64,000 nt of DNA from JAAYCI01 sp031551695 (GCA_031551695.1 JAVBNG010000016.1:106064-170063); one strand, 5' to 3'; positions 25,424-34,682 are shown, numbered from the stretch's first letter. Notes: generated from the letters alone by a model not told the origin. Numbers and translations are program-made.

Positions 25424-26560
25424 CTACTCTTCCTTTGCCCCCATCGCCATCTTGCCGTCTGCGCCGATATGGATCGGCGTGACGTTGCTGCGGGTAAGGC
25501 GCACCATTTCCTTCAGCCGTTTCTTTTCGTCCGGCATGTACAAAATATACGCCACACCTTCTTTTTTTGCGCGGCCCGTGCGGCCGATGCGGTGGGTGTA
25601 ATACTCGGTCGAGGCGGGCAGGTCATAGTTGAACACCGCGTCCACGTCGATGCCGCGGGCGGCCACGTCCGTGGCCACCAGCACGCCGATCTCCCCATTT
25701 TTGAACCGCGCCATGATCTGGTTGCGCTCGGCCTGCGAAAGGTCGCCGTGCAGGCAGTCCACGTTGAAATGCAGACGCGCCAGCTGGTTCGACAGCATGG
25801 CCGTGGCGTACTTCGTGTTGCAAAACACCATCACCCGGCCATAACCCTCGCCCACGATGATGGCCGCCAGATCGGCCGTTTTGTTGCGGCCGGTGGTGGC
25901 CAGTGAGTACTGGGTGATCTTCGGCATGGACGCTTCCACCGGCTGCACGGTGATTTCCTCGGCGTCCCGCTGGTACAGCCAGCCGATATCCATCACCTCG
26001 CGGCTGATGGTGGCCGAAAACATGCCCAGCTGGCGTTTGTTTTTCAAAGAATCGAGGATTTTGCGCACGTCCTTGTAAAAACCCATGTCCAGCATTTCGT
26101 CCGCTTCGTCCAGCACCACGCGGGTGACAGCGCGCAGGTCTACAGTCCGCCGCTGCATGTGGTCCATCAGGCGGCCAGGCGTTGCCACAATAATCTGCGG
26201 GCCTTTTTTCAGCTGGTCAAACTGCTTGGTAATGGCTTGGCCGCCGTATACGCAGGCGATGCGCACGTCCGGCAGAAAATGGGCCAAATCGCGCAAATCT
26301 TCGGTAATTTGCTGGGCCAGCTCCCGGGTGGGGGCCAAAATCAGGCACTGGGTCTTGTTGCTTTGGCGGTTCAAATCCGCCAGCAGCGGAATGCCGAAGG
26401 CGCAGGTTTTGCCCGTGCCCGTGGGGGCCTTGGCAATCACGTCCCTGCCTTCCGTCATGGGTTGGATGGCCTTTTCCTGAATTTCCGTCAGCTCTGTGAA
26501 GCCCATGCGCTCCACAGCTTTTTTGATCTCCGGTGAAACTTGCAAATCACTGTATAACAT
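25424..26560 (-). CDS. DEAD-box ATP-dependent RNA helicase (core-only)
   Basis: 378 residues. All core motifs are present: APTGTGKT (I), PTRELA (Ia), TPGRLMD (Ib), DEAD in VVLDEADEMLD (II), SAT (III), VATDVAARGID (V) and HRIGRTGRA (VI). There is no C-terminal extension, so it is shorter than CshA/DeaD (about 450-600 residues) and may rely on partners for RNA specificity. It should unwind structured RNA in ribosome assembly or mRNA decay. It follows the CPBP gene by 45 bp on the same strand. Confidence 0.93.
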   Translation of the reverse strand: MLYSDLQVSPEIKKAVERMGFTELTEIQEKAIQPMTEGRDVIAKAPTGTGKTCAFGIPLLADLNRQSNKTQCLILAPTRELAQQITEDLRDLAHFLPDVRIACVYGGQAITKQFDQLKKGPQIIVATPGRLMDHMQRRTVDLRAVTRVVLDEADEMLDMGFYKDVRKILDSLKNKRQLGMFSATISREVMDIGWLYQRDAEEITVQPVEASMPKITQYSLATTGRNKTADLAAIIVGEGYGRVMVFCNTKYATAMLSNQLARLHFNVDCLHGDLSQAERNQIMARFKNGEIGVLVATDVAARGIDVDAVFNYDLPASTEYYTHRIGRTGRAKKEGVAYILYMPDEKKRLKEMVRLTRSNVTPIHIGADGKMAMGAKEE

Positions 26561-26605
26561 GTTTATCCTTTTCCCCTAAAAATAGTTCTCCTGTTGTCCC
26601 CTGTG

Positions 26606-28075
26606 CTACGCGCCCAAGTTCCCAAAGGCGCTCATGTCAATGCCCATGCTGCTGATGATGAGCGGAACGGCGAACATTGCCAGCGCAAGGCCGCCCGTTA
26701 CCACCAGGTAAAAAACCATACCGAAGTTGCCGAACAGCATGCCGCGCGACGGCGAAGGCCCGTACCCGGCATATTGCGCGTACTGTGCCTGCCGTGCGGC
26801 CTGTTGCTCCGGCGGCACCCAGGGGTTTGCCGGTTGCACATAGGGCTGCTGCGCCATGGCTGTGTGCGGGTTGTACGGCTGGTAGCCGTGGTCTAGCCGG
26901 CCGGTGGTGCGCGCACCGGCAAAGCCGGTTGGCAGCGGCTGTGCCTGCGGCACGGGCATTTGCGCCGCAGCCGCGGCAGAGGCCGGCAACGTTCCCGCGT
27001 TTTCCAGCGCCGGCACAGGGTTTGCCGTGTAGGCCGCGGGGGCGGCGGGCATGTCCGGCGCGCCTGCCACCTTCACACCGGCGGCGGCCTCGGCGTTTGC
27101 CGCCACGGCTTGGAAGCCCGCCGGCGCCACGGGCAAATCCACATACTGCGGCTGCATGCCCGCCATTTCGCCGTACATGGCGTTGCGCGAAGGAACCGCC
27201 CTCTGGGCGGCGGCGCGCACATCCGCCAGCCGCCCCGCTTTGCCCAGCGGCCAGCCGGGTTCCACCGGCGGGCGCATGGCCGCGCGCGCACCTTTCAGGA
27301 ACACCACAAACAGCACAATGCCGCCCACAATGCTGCCCAGCATGATGACGACCACCGCAATGTCCAGCCCGGCCTCGGAAAGGGCCGGCGCCACCACAAT
27401 GCCCATGGTGTTGATGAGAAGATGCAGCAGCATCGGCAGCCAGATTTTCTCGGTGCGCACATACACCCAGGCGAAAATGACACCCAGAATGAACGCGTAC
27501 AGCATCTGCTGGATGTTGGCGTGGAAAAAGGCGAATGCCACGGAGGAGAGCAGGATGTAGTTCCAGTCTCCCGCGCCGCGCATCTTTTGGCGGATCATAT
27601 AGCGGAAAATGAACTCCTCGCCCACGGCGGGCACCACGGCCAGCAGCAGGAAGTTTGGCAAAGCGCCTACGCCGTTGGTAAGCGAACCCAGCAGGTCCAG
27701 CGTGCTGCCGCCGGTGGCAAGCTCCGACAACGCGTACAGCGCCATCGTTACCATATTGCCGATGTACATAGCCCCGAAGGATACCACCAGCACCGCCAAA
27801 AACTGCAGCAAGCCAAAGGGCGCAGGCACATCTTCCCGCTTTGCGCCGTTTGGCACAGTGCGCATGATGAGCAAAAACACCGGGAAGCCAAACAGGTACA
27901 GCGTCGCGTCGTTCAGCAGCACCGTCATCCAGCTGATGGAGGAGAGACTTGGCACAAACATCATCACCATGGCAACGCCAACGCCGCCAACCGCCTGCCA
28001 CACCAGCATCATGCAAAGAAGCGCCACACCGATGCGTGAGCACACCTGTTTCGGGGTTTTTCCCTGTAGCAGCAT
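26606..28075 (-). CDS. CPBP-family intramembrane glutamic endopeptidase
   Basis: About 489 residues from the ATG at 28075, behind AAAGGAA. The first 270 residues hold about seven or eight helices with the CPBP motifs GEEFIFRYMI (EExxxR), FAFFHANIQQ and LHLLINT. These enzymes cleave within the membrane and include CAAX prenyl proteases and bacteriocin-immunity proteins. A long Pro/Ala/Gln-rich linker (about 270-450) follows, then one C-terminal hydrophobic helix. The linker and extra helix are unusual for the family. It is probably co-transcribed with the helicase gene. Confidence 0.85.
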   Translation of the reverse strand: MLLQGKTPKQVCSRIGVALLCMMLVWQAVGGVGVAMVMMFVPSLSSISWMTVLLNDATLYLFGFPVFLLIMRTVPNGAKREDVPAPFGLLQFLAVLVVSFGAMYIGNMVTMALYALSELATGGSTLDLLGSLTNGVGALPNFLLLAVVPAVGEEFIFRYMIRQKMRGAGDWNYILLSSVAFAFFHANIQQMLYAFILGVIFAWVYVRTEKIWLPMLLHLLINTMGIVVAPALSEAGLDIAVVVIMLGSIVGGIVLFVVFLKGARAAMRPPVEPGWPLGKAGRLADVRAAAQRAVPSRNAMYGEMAGMQPQYVDLPVAPAGFQAVAANAEAAAGVKVAGAPDMPAAPAAYTANPVPALENAGTLPASAAAAAQMPVPQAQPLPTGFAGARTTGRLDHGYQPYNPHTAMAQQPYVQPANPWVPPEQQAARQAQYAQYAGYGPSPSRGMLFGNFGMVFYLVVTGGLALAMFAVPLIISSMGIDMSAFGNLGA

Positions 28076-28198
28076 ACTGTTTCCTTTCAAGAACAAAATT
28101 ATTCAGTTTCTATTCTAGCATAATTGTACCGGAAAGAAAAGGACGTTCCCCCGCCCGCGCGCAGGAAAAATATTCATTTTATATTCGGCAAAATCGGC

Positions 28199-28227
28199 TT
28201 GTTCCCGGCCGGCCCCGGGCCTATACT
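28199..28227 (+). promoter_or_regulatory. Promoter of the thioredoxin-fold gene
   Basis: TTGTTC (28199-28204), 17-base spacer, TATACT (28222-28227), 60 bases before the coding start. Confidence 0.6.
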
Positions 28228-28288
28228 GAACAATAAGGAACCGTGCGCCGAACAGCACACCGGCGGCAACGAAAGGAGCCCGATAAAA

Positions 28289-28603
28289 ATGAAGGACGTC
28301 ACCCTGTTTTATTTGGAAGCCTGCCCCTACAGCCTGCAGGCCCGCCGCTTTATGCGGGAAATCTGCGACGAAAACCCGGACTATAACTGCGTGAACGTGA
28401 GCATGGTGGAAGAACACGAGCAGCGCGACGAAGCCGCCAAACACGATTATTACTACGTGCCGTGCTTTTATGTTGACGGCAAAAAAATGAGCGAAGGCGC
28501 CATCGACAAAGCCGGCGTGCGCGAAGTGTTCGAGTGCGCCATGCGGGACGACACCGCCAAAGAGGCGCAAAAGAACCCCGGCACGCCACGTTCCAAGTTT
28601 TGA
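28289..28603 (+). CDS. Glutaredoxin/thioredoxin-fold protein with a CPYS site
   Basis: 104 residues from the ATG at 28289, behind GAAAGGAG. The N-terminus VTLFYLEACPYSLQARRFM shows the thioredoxin-fold strand and an active site Cys-Pro-Tyr-Ser, that is, a glutaredoxin CPYC in which the second Cys is Ser. The cis-Pro region is YYVPCFYVDGKK. A single catalytic cysteine suggests monothiol exchange or a binding role. The substrate is unknown. It is 138 bp before the phosphofructokinase gene and probably an independent transcript. Confidence 0.82.
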   Translation: MKDVTLFYLEACPYSLQARRFMREICDENPDYNCVNVSMVEEHEQRDEAAKHDYYYVPCFYVDGKKMSEGAIDKAGVREVFECAMRDDTAKEAQKNPGTPRSKF

Positions 28604-28741
28604 AGCCACGCAGGGGCATCCTGTGAATCCACTTCCGCCAAATTGCCGCCCACAGGGGCTTGAATGCCCGCGCGCCGCATGTTAAAATGTTGACAAGCTG
28701 TGCGCTTGCATTTTGCGATACAACGGGAGGGAACCGCATTG

Positions 28742-29989
28742 ATGAGGAACATGATTATCGCCCAAAGCGGCGGGCCGTCGCCCGCCATCAACGCGTCGTT
28801 GGCGGGGGCCGTGGCCCGCGCCATGGCCAGTGACGAAATTGGCGTGGTGTACGGCGCCTTGCACGGCCTGGAAGGGATGCTGAAACGCCAGATCATCGAC
28901 ATTTCGGACCAAATGAAAACCGCCGAGGATTTTGAGCTGCTGCAGCACACGCCCGCCATGGCGCTGGGCTCGTGCCGGTTTAAGCTTCCGGCCGACCCCA
29001 ACGAGACCTACCACGAAGTGTTGGAAATATTGAAGGATTACAAAATCGGATATTTCTTTTACATCGGCGGCAACGACTCCATGGATACCGTGGCCCGGCT
29101 GTCCGCCTTTTTCCGCGCCGAAGGGGCCGACATCAAATGCATCGGCATCCCGAAAACGGTGGACAACGACCTTGCCGTGACGGACCACACCCCCGGCTTT
29201 GGCTCGGCGGCGCGGTTTGTGGCGGCCAGCTTTTCTGAAATGATGATCGACTCCTCCGCTTATCCCAGCCCCTCCGTCACCATTGTGGAAGTGATGGGCC
29301 GCAACGCCGGCTGGCTCACGGCGTCCAGCGTGCTGGCGCGGAGCCACGGCTTCACCGGCCCGCACCTCATCTACCTGCCCGAGCACCCCTTTGACCCGGA
29401 CGCCTTCATTGCCAAGGTGCGGGAAAAACTGAACGACGAGCCGAACGTGCTGGTGGCGGTGAGCGAAGGGCTGCGGCTGGCCAATGGCGAGTATGTGTCC
29501 AAGGCGGACAGCGGCGCCGTGGACATGTTTGGCCACATGGCGTTGGGCGGCGTGGCGGACGCGCTGGAAGCGCTGGTGCGCAGCCGCCTGAGCGGCGACT
29601 ACAACAACCTGAAGATCCGCAGCGTGGAACCCAGCGTTTTGCAGCGCGTGGCCATGCACCTTGCCAGCGGCACAGACCTGAAAGAAGGCCACGAGTGCGG
29701 CGTGATGGCCGTGGAAAGCGCCCTGGCCGGCAAAACCGACTATATGGTGTGCATTAACCGCGTTTCGAACCACCCGTACCTGGTGCGCTACGAACTGGCG
29801 CCTTTGGCGGACGTGGCCAACCACGAGCGCACCGTGCCGATGGACTGGATTTGTGACGACGGCACCAACGTTACCGAAGAGATGGTGCAATACCTGAAGC
29901 CCCTGTTCCGCGGCGCCACGCAGGTGAAATATGAGGACGGCCTGCCGCGCTTCTTCCGGTTCGACCGCTCGCGCATTGTGGCGCCGTAA
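28742..29989 (+). CDS. pfp: 6-phosphofructokinase, pyrophosphate-dependent type
   Basis: About 415 residues. The nucleotide/PPi site is AQSGGPSPAINASL at the start, YIGGNDSMDT in the middle, then PKTVDNDL. In ATP enzymes the middle motif is GGDGS and the later one PGTIDND; Asp in place of the second Gly and Lys in PKTVDND are the known marks of PPi dependence. It would phosphorylate fructose 6-phosphate reversibly in glycolysis. The ATG at 28742 follows GGAGG at a slightly long distance; a TTG three bases earlier is also possible. Confidence 0.88.
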   Translation: MRNMIIAQSGGPSPAINASLAGAVARAMASDEIGVVYGALHGLEGMLKRQIIDISDQMKTAEDFELLQHTPAMALGSCRFKLPADPNETYHEVLEILKDYKIGYFFYIGGNDSMDTVARLSAFFRAEGADIKCIGIPKTVDNDLAVTDHTPGFGSAARFVAASFSEMMIDSSAYPSPSVTIVEVMGRNAGWLTASSVLARSHGFTGPHLIYLPEHPFDPDAFIAKVREKLNDEPNVLVAVSEGLRLANGEYVSKADSGAVDMFGHMALGGVADALEALVRSRLSGDYNNLKIRSVEPSVLQRVAMHLASGTDLKEGHECGVMAVESALAGKTDYMVCINRVSNHPYLVRYELAPLADVANHERTVPMDWICDDGTNVTEEMVQYLKPLFRGATQVKYEDGLPRFFRFDRSRIVAP

Positions 29990-30080
29990 CCGGCCAGCAC
30001 ATTTGCGGATGCGTGCAAAGCGGCGGAGATGATTTTGTTTATAAAAACAGTCTAAAAATATGAAAACAGTCTAAAAAAAC

Positions 30081-30119
30081 CAAATCCGGAAGAAATCTTG
30101 CATTTCTTCCGGATTTGTT
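30081..30119. terminator. Terminator after the phosphofructokinase gene
   Basis: CAAATCCGGAAGAAAT (30081-30096) pairs perfectly with ATTTCTTCCGGATTTG (30102-30117). It is preceded by two direct copies of AAAACAGTCTAAAAA (about 30044 and 30064). A-rich and T-rich flanks allow use in both directions; pyrI lies on the other side. Confidence 0.8.
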
Positions 30120-30186
30120 GTTGTTTTTGCTCTGTTTTTGGTGTTTTATTTGGCAATTCGTCAGGCCTGGCGCCACCGCCGCCGTT

Positions 30187-30597
30187 TCAATACTCCTGTT
30201 CGCAGTATTTGCAGCGGTACACGTCCTCGCCGGGCACCTTGCGAAAAACCTGAGGCAGTTCGCGCTCCACACTGGTGATGCAGCGCGGGTTTTTGCAGTT
30301 TGCCACGTTCACCACTTCGTCCGGCGGGTTGATGCGCTGTTTGCCGATGATCTCACCGTTTTCTATGATATTCACGGTGATGTTCGGGTCGATGAAGCCC
30401 AGCACGTCCAGGTTCACCTTCAGCTGGTCCTCTATTTTGATGATATCCTTCTTGCCCATTTTGTTGCTGCGGGCGTTGCGGATGACCGCCACGGTGCCGT
30501 CCAAATCCTCCAAATCCAGCAGGCGCACCACGTCCATGCCCTTGCCGGCGGCAATGTGGTCGATAACATATCCGTTGGTTATTTCGTCTATGTTCAC
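30187..30597 (-). CDS. pyrI: Aspartate carbamoyltransferase regulatory subunit
   Basis: 136 residues from a GTG at 30597 that overlaps the pyrB stop (GTGA) and follows GGAGG. The N-terminal allosteric domain (GYVIDHIAAGKGMDVVRLL) and the C-terminal zinc domain with C-x4-C (CKNPRC) and CxxC (CKYC) are clear. It forms the PyrB6-PyrI6 type holoenzyme and mediates nucleotide feedback. Many Gram-positive bacteria lack PyrI, but Clostridia often have it. Translational coupling to pyrB would keep equal stoichiometry. Confidence 0.95.
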   Translation of the reverse strand: MNIDEITNGYVIDHIAAGKGMDVVRLLDLEDLDGTVAVIRNARSNKMGKKDIIKIEDQLKVNLDVLGFIDPNITVNIIENGEIIGKQRINPPDEVVNVANCKNPRCITSVERELPQVFRKVPGEDVYRCKYCEQEY

Positions 30598-31562
30598 GGC
30601 TCTACCTCCAAAAGCTTCATAATGAGGGCCATGCGGATGTACTTGCCGAACAGCACCTGCTTGAAATAGGCGGCGCGGGGGTCCTTGTCCACCTCGGTGG
30701 AAATCTCGTTCACGCGGGGCAGCGGGTGCAGCACCATCATGTCCGGCTTTGCCGCGCGCATTTTTTCCGCGTCTAAAATATAGCTGTCGCGCAGGCGCAC
30801 GTAATCTTCCTCGTTGAAAAAGCGTTCGCGCTGCACGCGGGTCATGTACAGCACATCCAGCTCGCCGATGGAACTTTCCAGGCGCTCTGTCTCCGTAAAG
30901 GCGGCGCCGCGGCGCTTCATTTCCGAAATGAGGTAGGCGGGCAGGCGCAGCTCCTCCGGGCTGATGAGCACAAAACGGATGCCCTGCCGCTCCAGCAGAG
31001 AGCGCACCAGTGAGTGCACCGTGCGGCCGAACATCAGGTCGCCGCACAGGCCGATGGTGAAGTCCTTGAAGGGCTTGCCCTGCGCTTCACGCAAAGACTT
31101 GATGGTGAGAAGGTCCGTCAGGGTTTGGGTGGGGTGCTGGTGGCCGCCGTCGCCGGCGTTGATAACCGGGATGCTGGCGTTGGCCGCCGCCACCGTGGCG
31201 CTGCCTTCCTTCGGGTGGCGGATGGCGGCGATGTCGGCAAAGCTTTGCACCGTGCGGATGGTATCCGCCACGGTTTCGCCCTTTGCCGCCGAGGACGAAT
31301 CGGCCGAAGAAAAACCGAGTATCCCACCGCCAAGTTCAAGCATTGCTGCTTCAAAACTCAAACGGGTGCGGGTACTCGGTTCATAAAACAGTGTGGCCAG
31401 TTTCAGTCCGTCACAAACATGTGCAAATTGCTTTGGGTCTTTCATCACTCGGGAGCCAAGCGCCAATAGCGCGTCCGTTTCTTCCAGCGTGAAGTCTGTT
31501 GGTGAAACATAGTGGCGTACATTTTTCGTCTCCAGCAGTAAAACCTCCCATCCGTCTTCCAT
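30594..31562 (-). CDS. pyrB: Aspartate carbamoyltransferase catalytic subunit
   Basis: About 322 residues. The carbamoyl-phosphate site FYEPSTRTRLSFE and the downstream GDGGHQHPTQTLTDL are diagnostic. It makes N-carbamoyl-L-aspartate, the first committed step of pyrimidine synthesis. The start is uncertain: the ATG at 31562 lies only about six bases after the predicted transcription start, while CTG codons just after GGGAGG (about 31540) would give the usual N-terminus NVRHYVSP a few residues on. It is followed by pyrI with a 4-base overlap. Confidence 0.95.
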   Translation of the reverse strand: MEDGWEVLLLETKNVRHYVSPTDFTLEETDALLALGSRVMKDPKQFAHVCDGLKLATLFYEPSTRTRLSFEAAMLELGGGILGFSSADSSSAAKGETVADTIRTVQSFADIAAIRHPKEGSATVAAANASIPVINAGDGGHQHPTQTLTDLLTIKSLREAQGKPFKDFTIGLCGDLMFGRTVHSLVRSLLERQGIRFVLISPEELRLPAYLISEMKRRGAAFTETERLESSIGELDVLYMTRVQRERFFNEEDYVRLRDSYILDAEKMRAAKPDMMVLHPLPRVNEISTEVDKDPRAAYFKQVLFGKYIRMALIMKLLEVEP

Positions 31563-31574
31563 TTTCCTCTGAAT

Positions 31575-31603
31575 ACTATACATGAACGGCACGGCAAACG
31601 CAA
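31575..31603 (-). promoter_or_regulatory. Promoter of pyrB-pyrI
   Basis: Minus strand TTGCGT (31598-31603), 17-base spacer, TATAGT (31575-31580). The predicted start near 31568 leaves almost no leader. Confidence 0.55.
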
Positions 31604-31732
31604 GTATTTTTTCACAATATATGTGGAAATTTTAATTGTTGAATCGTGTTTTTGGTCGTTTATGACAAAATGTTGTTTTGAATCTCTACAATTCTTTATG
31701 GGGTGGGCACAAGGGGTGCCGACACCCTTCGG

Positions 31733-31761
31733 TTGCCATTTCAAGGCCGAAATAGTATGAT
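31733..31761 (+). promoter_or_regulatory. Promoter of the malQ-nnrE fusion gene
   Basis: TTGCCA (31733-31738), 17-base spacer, TATGAT (31756-31761), 38 bases before the ATG. Confidence 0.6.
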
Positions 31762-31799
31762 AGAAAAAATCGGCATTACGCTCCTCAAGGAGGTTCCTC

Positions 31800-34034
31800 A
31801 TGCCTGAAAACAACACCCGCCGAAGCGGTATTCTACTTCCCATCCACAGCTTGCCGTCCGCCCACGGCATCGGGGGCCTCGGCCGCGCCGCCTATGATTT
31901 TGTCGATTTCCTTGCCGCCGCTGGCCAAAGCCTGTGGCAGATTTTGCCCATCGGGCACACCGGCTTTGGCGACAGCCCTTACCAGTGCTTTTCCGCCTTT
32001 GCGGGCAACCCCTATTTTATCGACCTGGACCTGCTGGCCGCAAACGGCCTGCTGCTGCCGGAAGAACTGCCCGCAGACAGTGCGCCGGAACCTGGCCCGG
32101 CAAAGAAAAACAAAAAAGCCGCGCCCGGCAAGGCAGCCACGCCGCTGGTGGACTATGGATCTCTGTACAAGACCCGCTTTGCCCTGTTGGCAAAGGCAAT
32201 GCGCAGGTTTAACAAAACCGACGCCGATTATCTTACTTTTTGCCGCGAAAACGAGGACTGGCTGGACGATTACGCCCTGTTTATGGCGCTGAAGGAGGCA
32301 CACGGCGGCGCGGCGTTCAGCCAGTGGCCGGAGGAGGAGCGCCTGCGCGACAAAACCGCCCTGCGCAAAACCATGGCGCAGCACGGCCCGCGCTTCGAGT
32401 TTTGGAAATGTGTGCAGTACCATTTTTTCCGCCAGTGGGCGCCGCTGAAAGCCTATGCAAACGCCCGCGGCATACAGATCGTGGGGGACATCCCTATCTA
32501 TATCTCGCCGGATTCCGCCGACCTTTGGGCCCGCCCGGAGCTGTTCCTGCTGGACGAAACCGGCGCGCCCACGGCGGTGGCGGGCGTTCCGCCGGACCTC
32601 TTCTCAAAGGACGGCCAGCTGTGGGGCAACCCGCTGTATGACTGGGACGTCCACCGCGCCACGGGCTACGCCTGGTGGGTGCGGCGTCTGCGGCAGGCGG
32701 CGGCCCTGTTCGACATCACCCGCATCGATCACTTCCGCGGCTTTGCCGGATACTACGCCGTGCCCGCCGGGCACAAAACCGCCCGGAAGGGCACCTGGGA
32801 ACCCGGCCCCGGCAAAGCGTTCATCGCCCGCGTGAAAAAGGCGCTGCCCCACATGCAGATCATCGCCGAGGACCTCGGCGTCATCACGCCGGACGTGCGC
32901 GAATTGCTGGACTACGCCGGCTACCCCGGCATGAAGGTGTTGCAGTTCGCCTTCAGCCCCGAGTTTGAAAGCGACTATCTGCCCCACAATTTCCCGCGGC
33001 ACACCGTGGCCTACACCGGCACCCACGACAACGAGACCACCGCCGGCTGGGCCGTGCGCCCGCGCGCCAAGGAGGTAAAGTTTGCGCGGCATTACCTTGC
33101 CGTGCCCGCCGCCGGCGATTTGTGCGCCGCCATGGTGCGCGCCGCCATGGCAAGCCACGCGAACGACGTGGTCATTCCCCTGCAGGACTGGCTTTCCCTT
33201 GGGGACGAGGCCCGCACCAACACGCCCTCCACCCTGGGCGGCAACTGGCGCTGGCGGCTGGCGCCCGGCCAGTGCACGCCCGCTTTGGCACGGCATATCT
33301 ATGCGCAAACAGCCCTTTATTTCCGCCTTTCCGCTGCGGAAAAAGCACGGCTGGCAAAGGATAAACTGTACAGTGAGCGCAAGGCCGTGGGCCTCGTGAT
33401 GAACCGGGAGGAAACCCGCGCGGCGGAACTGGCCGCCGCGGAAAGCGGCACCAGCCACGCCCAGCTGATGGAACGCGCGGGCAGCGGCGCGGCAACCGCT
33501 CTGCTGGCCCCCGGGGGCAAAAAACAGCGTGCCAAAAAAGTGCTCATCCTGTGCGGCAAGGGCAACAACGCGGGCGACGCCTTCGTGATGGCCGCCGCCC
33601 TGGCAAGTGCGGGCTGGTGCGTAAGCTACGTGCCGCTGTGCGGGGAGGAATACTCCCTGCTGGCTGAAAAATACCGCGCCCTGCTGCCCACCGCTGTGCA
33701 AAAAGTAAGCATCTGCGACGCCGATTTTGACAGCGACATCATCATCGACGCCGTGTTCGGCACAGGGTTTAAGCAGTGCGGCGACGGCCTGCCCGCAGGC
33801 ATCGGCCTCGCCTTTCGCACGGCAAACGCAGCCCACGCGCTGCGCGTGGCGCTGGATATCCCCAGCGGTCTGGACTGCGACACCGGCCTTGCCGCGCCGG
33901 ACACCTTCCGCGCGGACATCACCTACACCTTTGGCGCGTACAAGCCGGGGCTGCTCACGGAAGAGGGGAGGGCCGCTGCGGGCGATGTGCAGGTGGTCGA
34001 CATCGGCCTGGGCCGGTGCCCGGCCGGCCGATAG
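31800..34034 (+). CDS. Fusion of 4-alpha-glucanotransferase (MalQ) and NAD(P)HX epimerase (NnrE) domains
   Basis: 744 residues in one frame. Residues 1 to about 510 are a complete GH77 amylomaltase: GIGGLGRAAYDFVDF at the start, GDIPIYISPDSADLWA, ITRIDHFRGF, IIAEDLG, YTGTHDNETTAGW and the usual end near GGNWRWRLAPGQ. After a short linker, residues about 530-744 form a YjeF-N/NnrE domain: AAESGTSHAQLMERAG, LILCGKGNNAGDAFV, FGTGF and DIPSGLDCDTG. MalQ disproportionates maltodextrins; NnrE repairs hydrated NAD(P)H. I know no reason for them to be joined. The NnrD dehydratase half is absent. The start has a perfect AAGGAGG. Confidence 0.92.
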   Translation: MPENNTRRSGILLPIHSLPSAHGIGGLGRAAYDFVDFLAAAGQSLWQILPIGHTGFGDSPYQCFSAFAGNPYFIDLDLLAANGLLLPEELPADSAPEPGPAKKNKKAAPGKAATPLVDYGSLYKTRFALLAKAMRRFNKTDADYLTFCRENEDWLDDYALFMALKEAHGGAAFSQWPEEERLRDKTALRKTMAQHGPRFEFWKCVQYHFFRQWAPLKAYANARGIQIVGDIPIYISPDSADLWARPELFLLDETGAPTAVAGVPPDLFSKDGQLWGNPLYDWDVHRATGYAWWVRRLRQAAALFDITRIDHFRGFAGYYAVPAGHKTARKGTWEPGPGKAFIARVKKALPHMQIIAEDLGVITPDVRELLDYAGYPGMKVLQFAFSPEFESDYLPHNFPRHTVAYTGTHDNETTAGWAVRPRAKEVKFARHYLAVPAAGDLCAAMVRAAMASHANDVVIPLQDWLSLGDEARTNTPSTLGGNWRWRLAPGQCTPALARHIYAQTALYFRLSAAEKARLAKDKLYSERKAVGLVMNREETRAAELAAAESGTSHAQLMERAGSGAATALLAPGGKKQRAKKVLILCGKGNNAGDAFVMAAALASAGWCVSYVPLCGEEYSLLAEKYRALLPTAVQKVSICDADFDSDIIIDAVFGTGFKQCGDGLPAGIGLAFRTANAAHALRVALDIPSGLDCDTGLAAPDTFRADITYTFGAYKPGLLTEEGRAAAGDVQVVDIGLGRCPAGR

Positions 34035-34148
34035 CCTTTTGCTTTGCGGTACTTGGGGGCGCTTGGGCACCAGCCGCCTTTGCTGTAAGCACAGCGCGCA
34101 TACGGCGGCCAAACGCAAAAATGTTACAATGCCTTCGTTTTTGGGCAC

Positions 34149-34177
34149 TTGTGAATGTGCCGGTTTTTTGATAAAAT
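34149..34177 (+). promoter_or_regulatory. Promoter of the ybaK-like gene
   Basis: TTGTGA (34149-34154), 17-base spacer, TAAAAT (34172-34177), about 25 bases before the ATG. Confidence 0.6.
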
Positions 34178-34203
34178 GGCGGTAAAGAGAGGGATTTGGA
34201 ATC

Positions 34204-34671
34204 ATGGTCGAAAACCGCGTCACCGCATATTTTGAACAGAACAATCTGCCGCTCACACCAATTTTCACCGGGGAAGACACCTCCACCGTGCACAAGGCCG
34301 CCGAGGTCATCGGCGTGGAGGACGGCCAGATTGCCAAAACGCTGGCCCTGCGCCTGAAGGACGGCCCCGGCGTGCTTGTGGCCATGGGAACCGCCCGCAT
34401 CGACAACCGCAAATTCAAAGACACCTTCGCCTGCAAGGCCTCTATGCTGGGCCCGGAGGACACCCTTGCCGCCACCGGTCATCCCGTGGGCGGCGTGTGC
34501 CCCTTCGCCCTGCCGGACGGCACCCCTGTTTTCCTCGATGTCTCACTGCAGCAGTACGCCGACGTATACCCCGCCGCCGGCACGCGGGACAGCGCCGTGA
34601 AGGTGCCTGTGGAAAAACTGGCCGCCTATACCGGAGGCAAATGGGTGGACGTGTGTAAAACGGCCGAATAA
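34204..34671 (+). CDS. YbaK/EbsC-family aminoacyl-tRNA deacylase
   Basis: 155 residues, full length for the family. The conserved Lys is in GQIAKTLALRL and the Gly-rich loop GHPVGGVCPFALP is present. YbaK-type proteins hydrolyse Cys-tRNA(Pro) or related mischarged tRNAs in trans. The ATG at 34204 follows GAGGGATTTG. The VOC gene begins 11 bp after its stop and is probably co-transcribed. Confidence 0.9.
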   Translation: MVENRVTAYFEQNNLPLTPIFTGEDTSTVHKAAEVIGVEDGQIAKTLALRLKDGPGVLVAMGTARIDNRKFKDTFACKASMLGPEDTLAATGHPVGGVCPFALPDGTPVFLDVSLQQYADVYPAAGTRDSAVKVPVEKLAAYTGGKWVDVCKTAE

Positions 34672-34682
34672 AGGAGGTCGAC

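Noticed and set aside
30598..31047. Longer version of pyrI starting far inside pyrB
   Set aside because: The added part is Arg/Ala-rich noise in another frame of pyrB; the GTG at 30597 has a GGAGG and the correct N-terminus.
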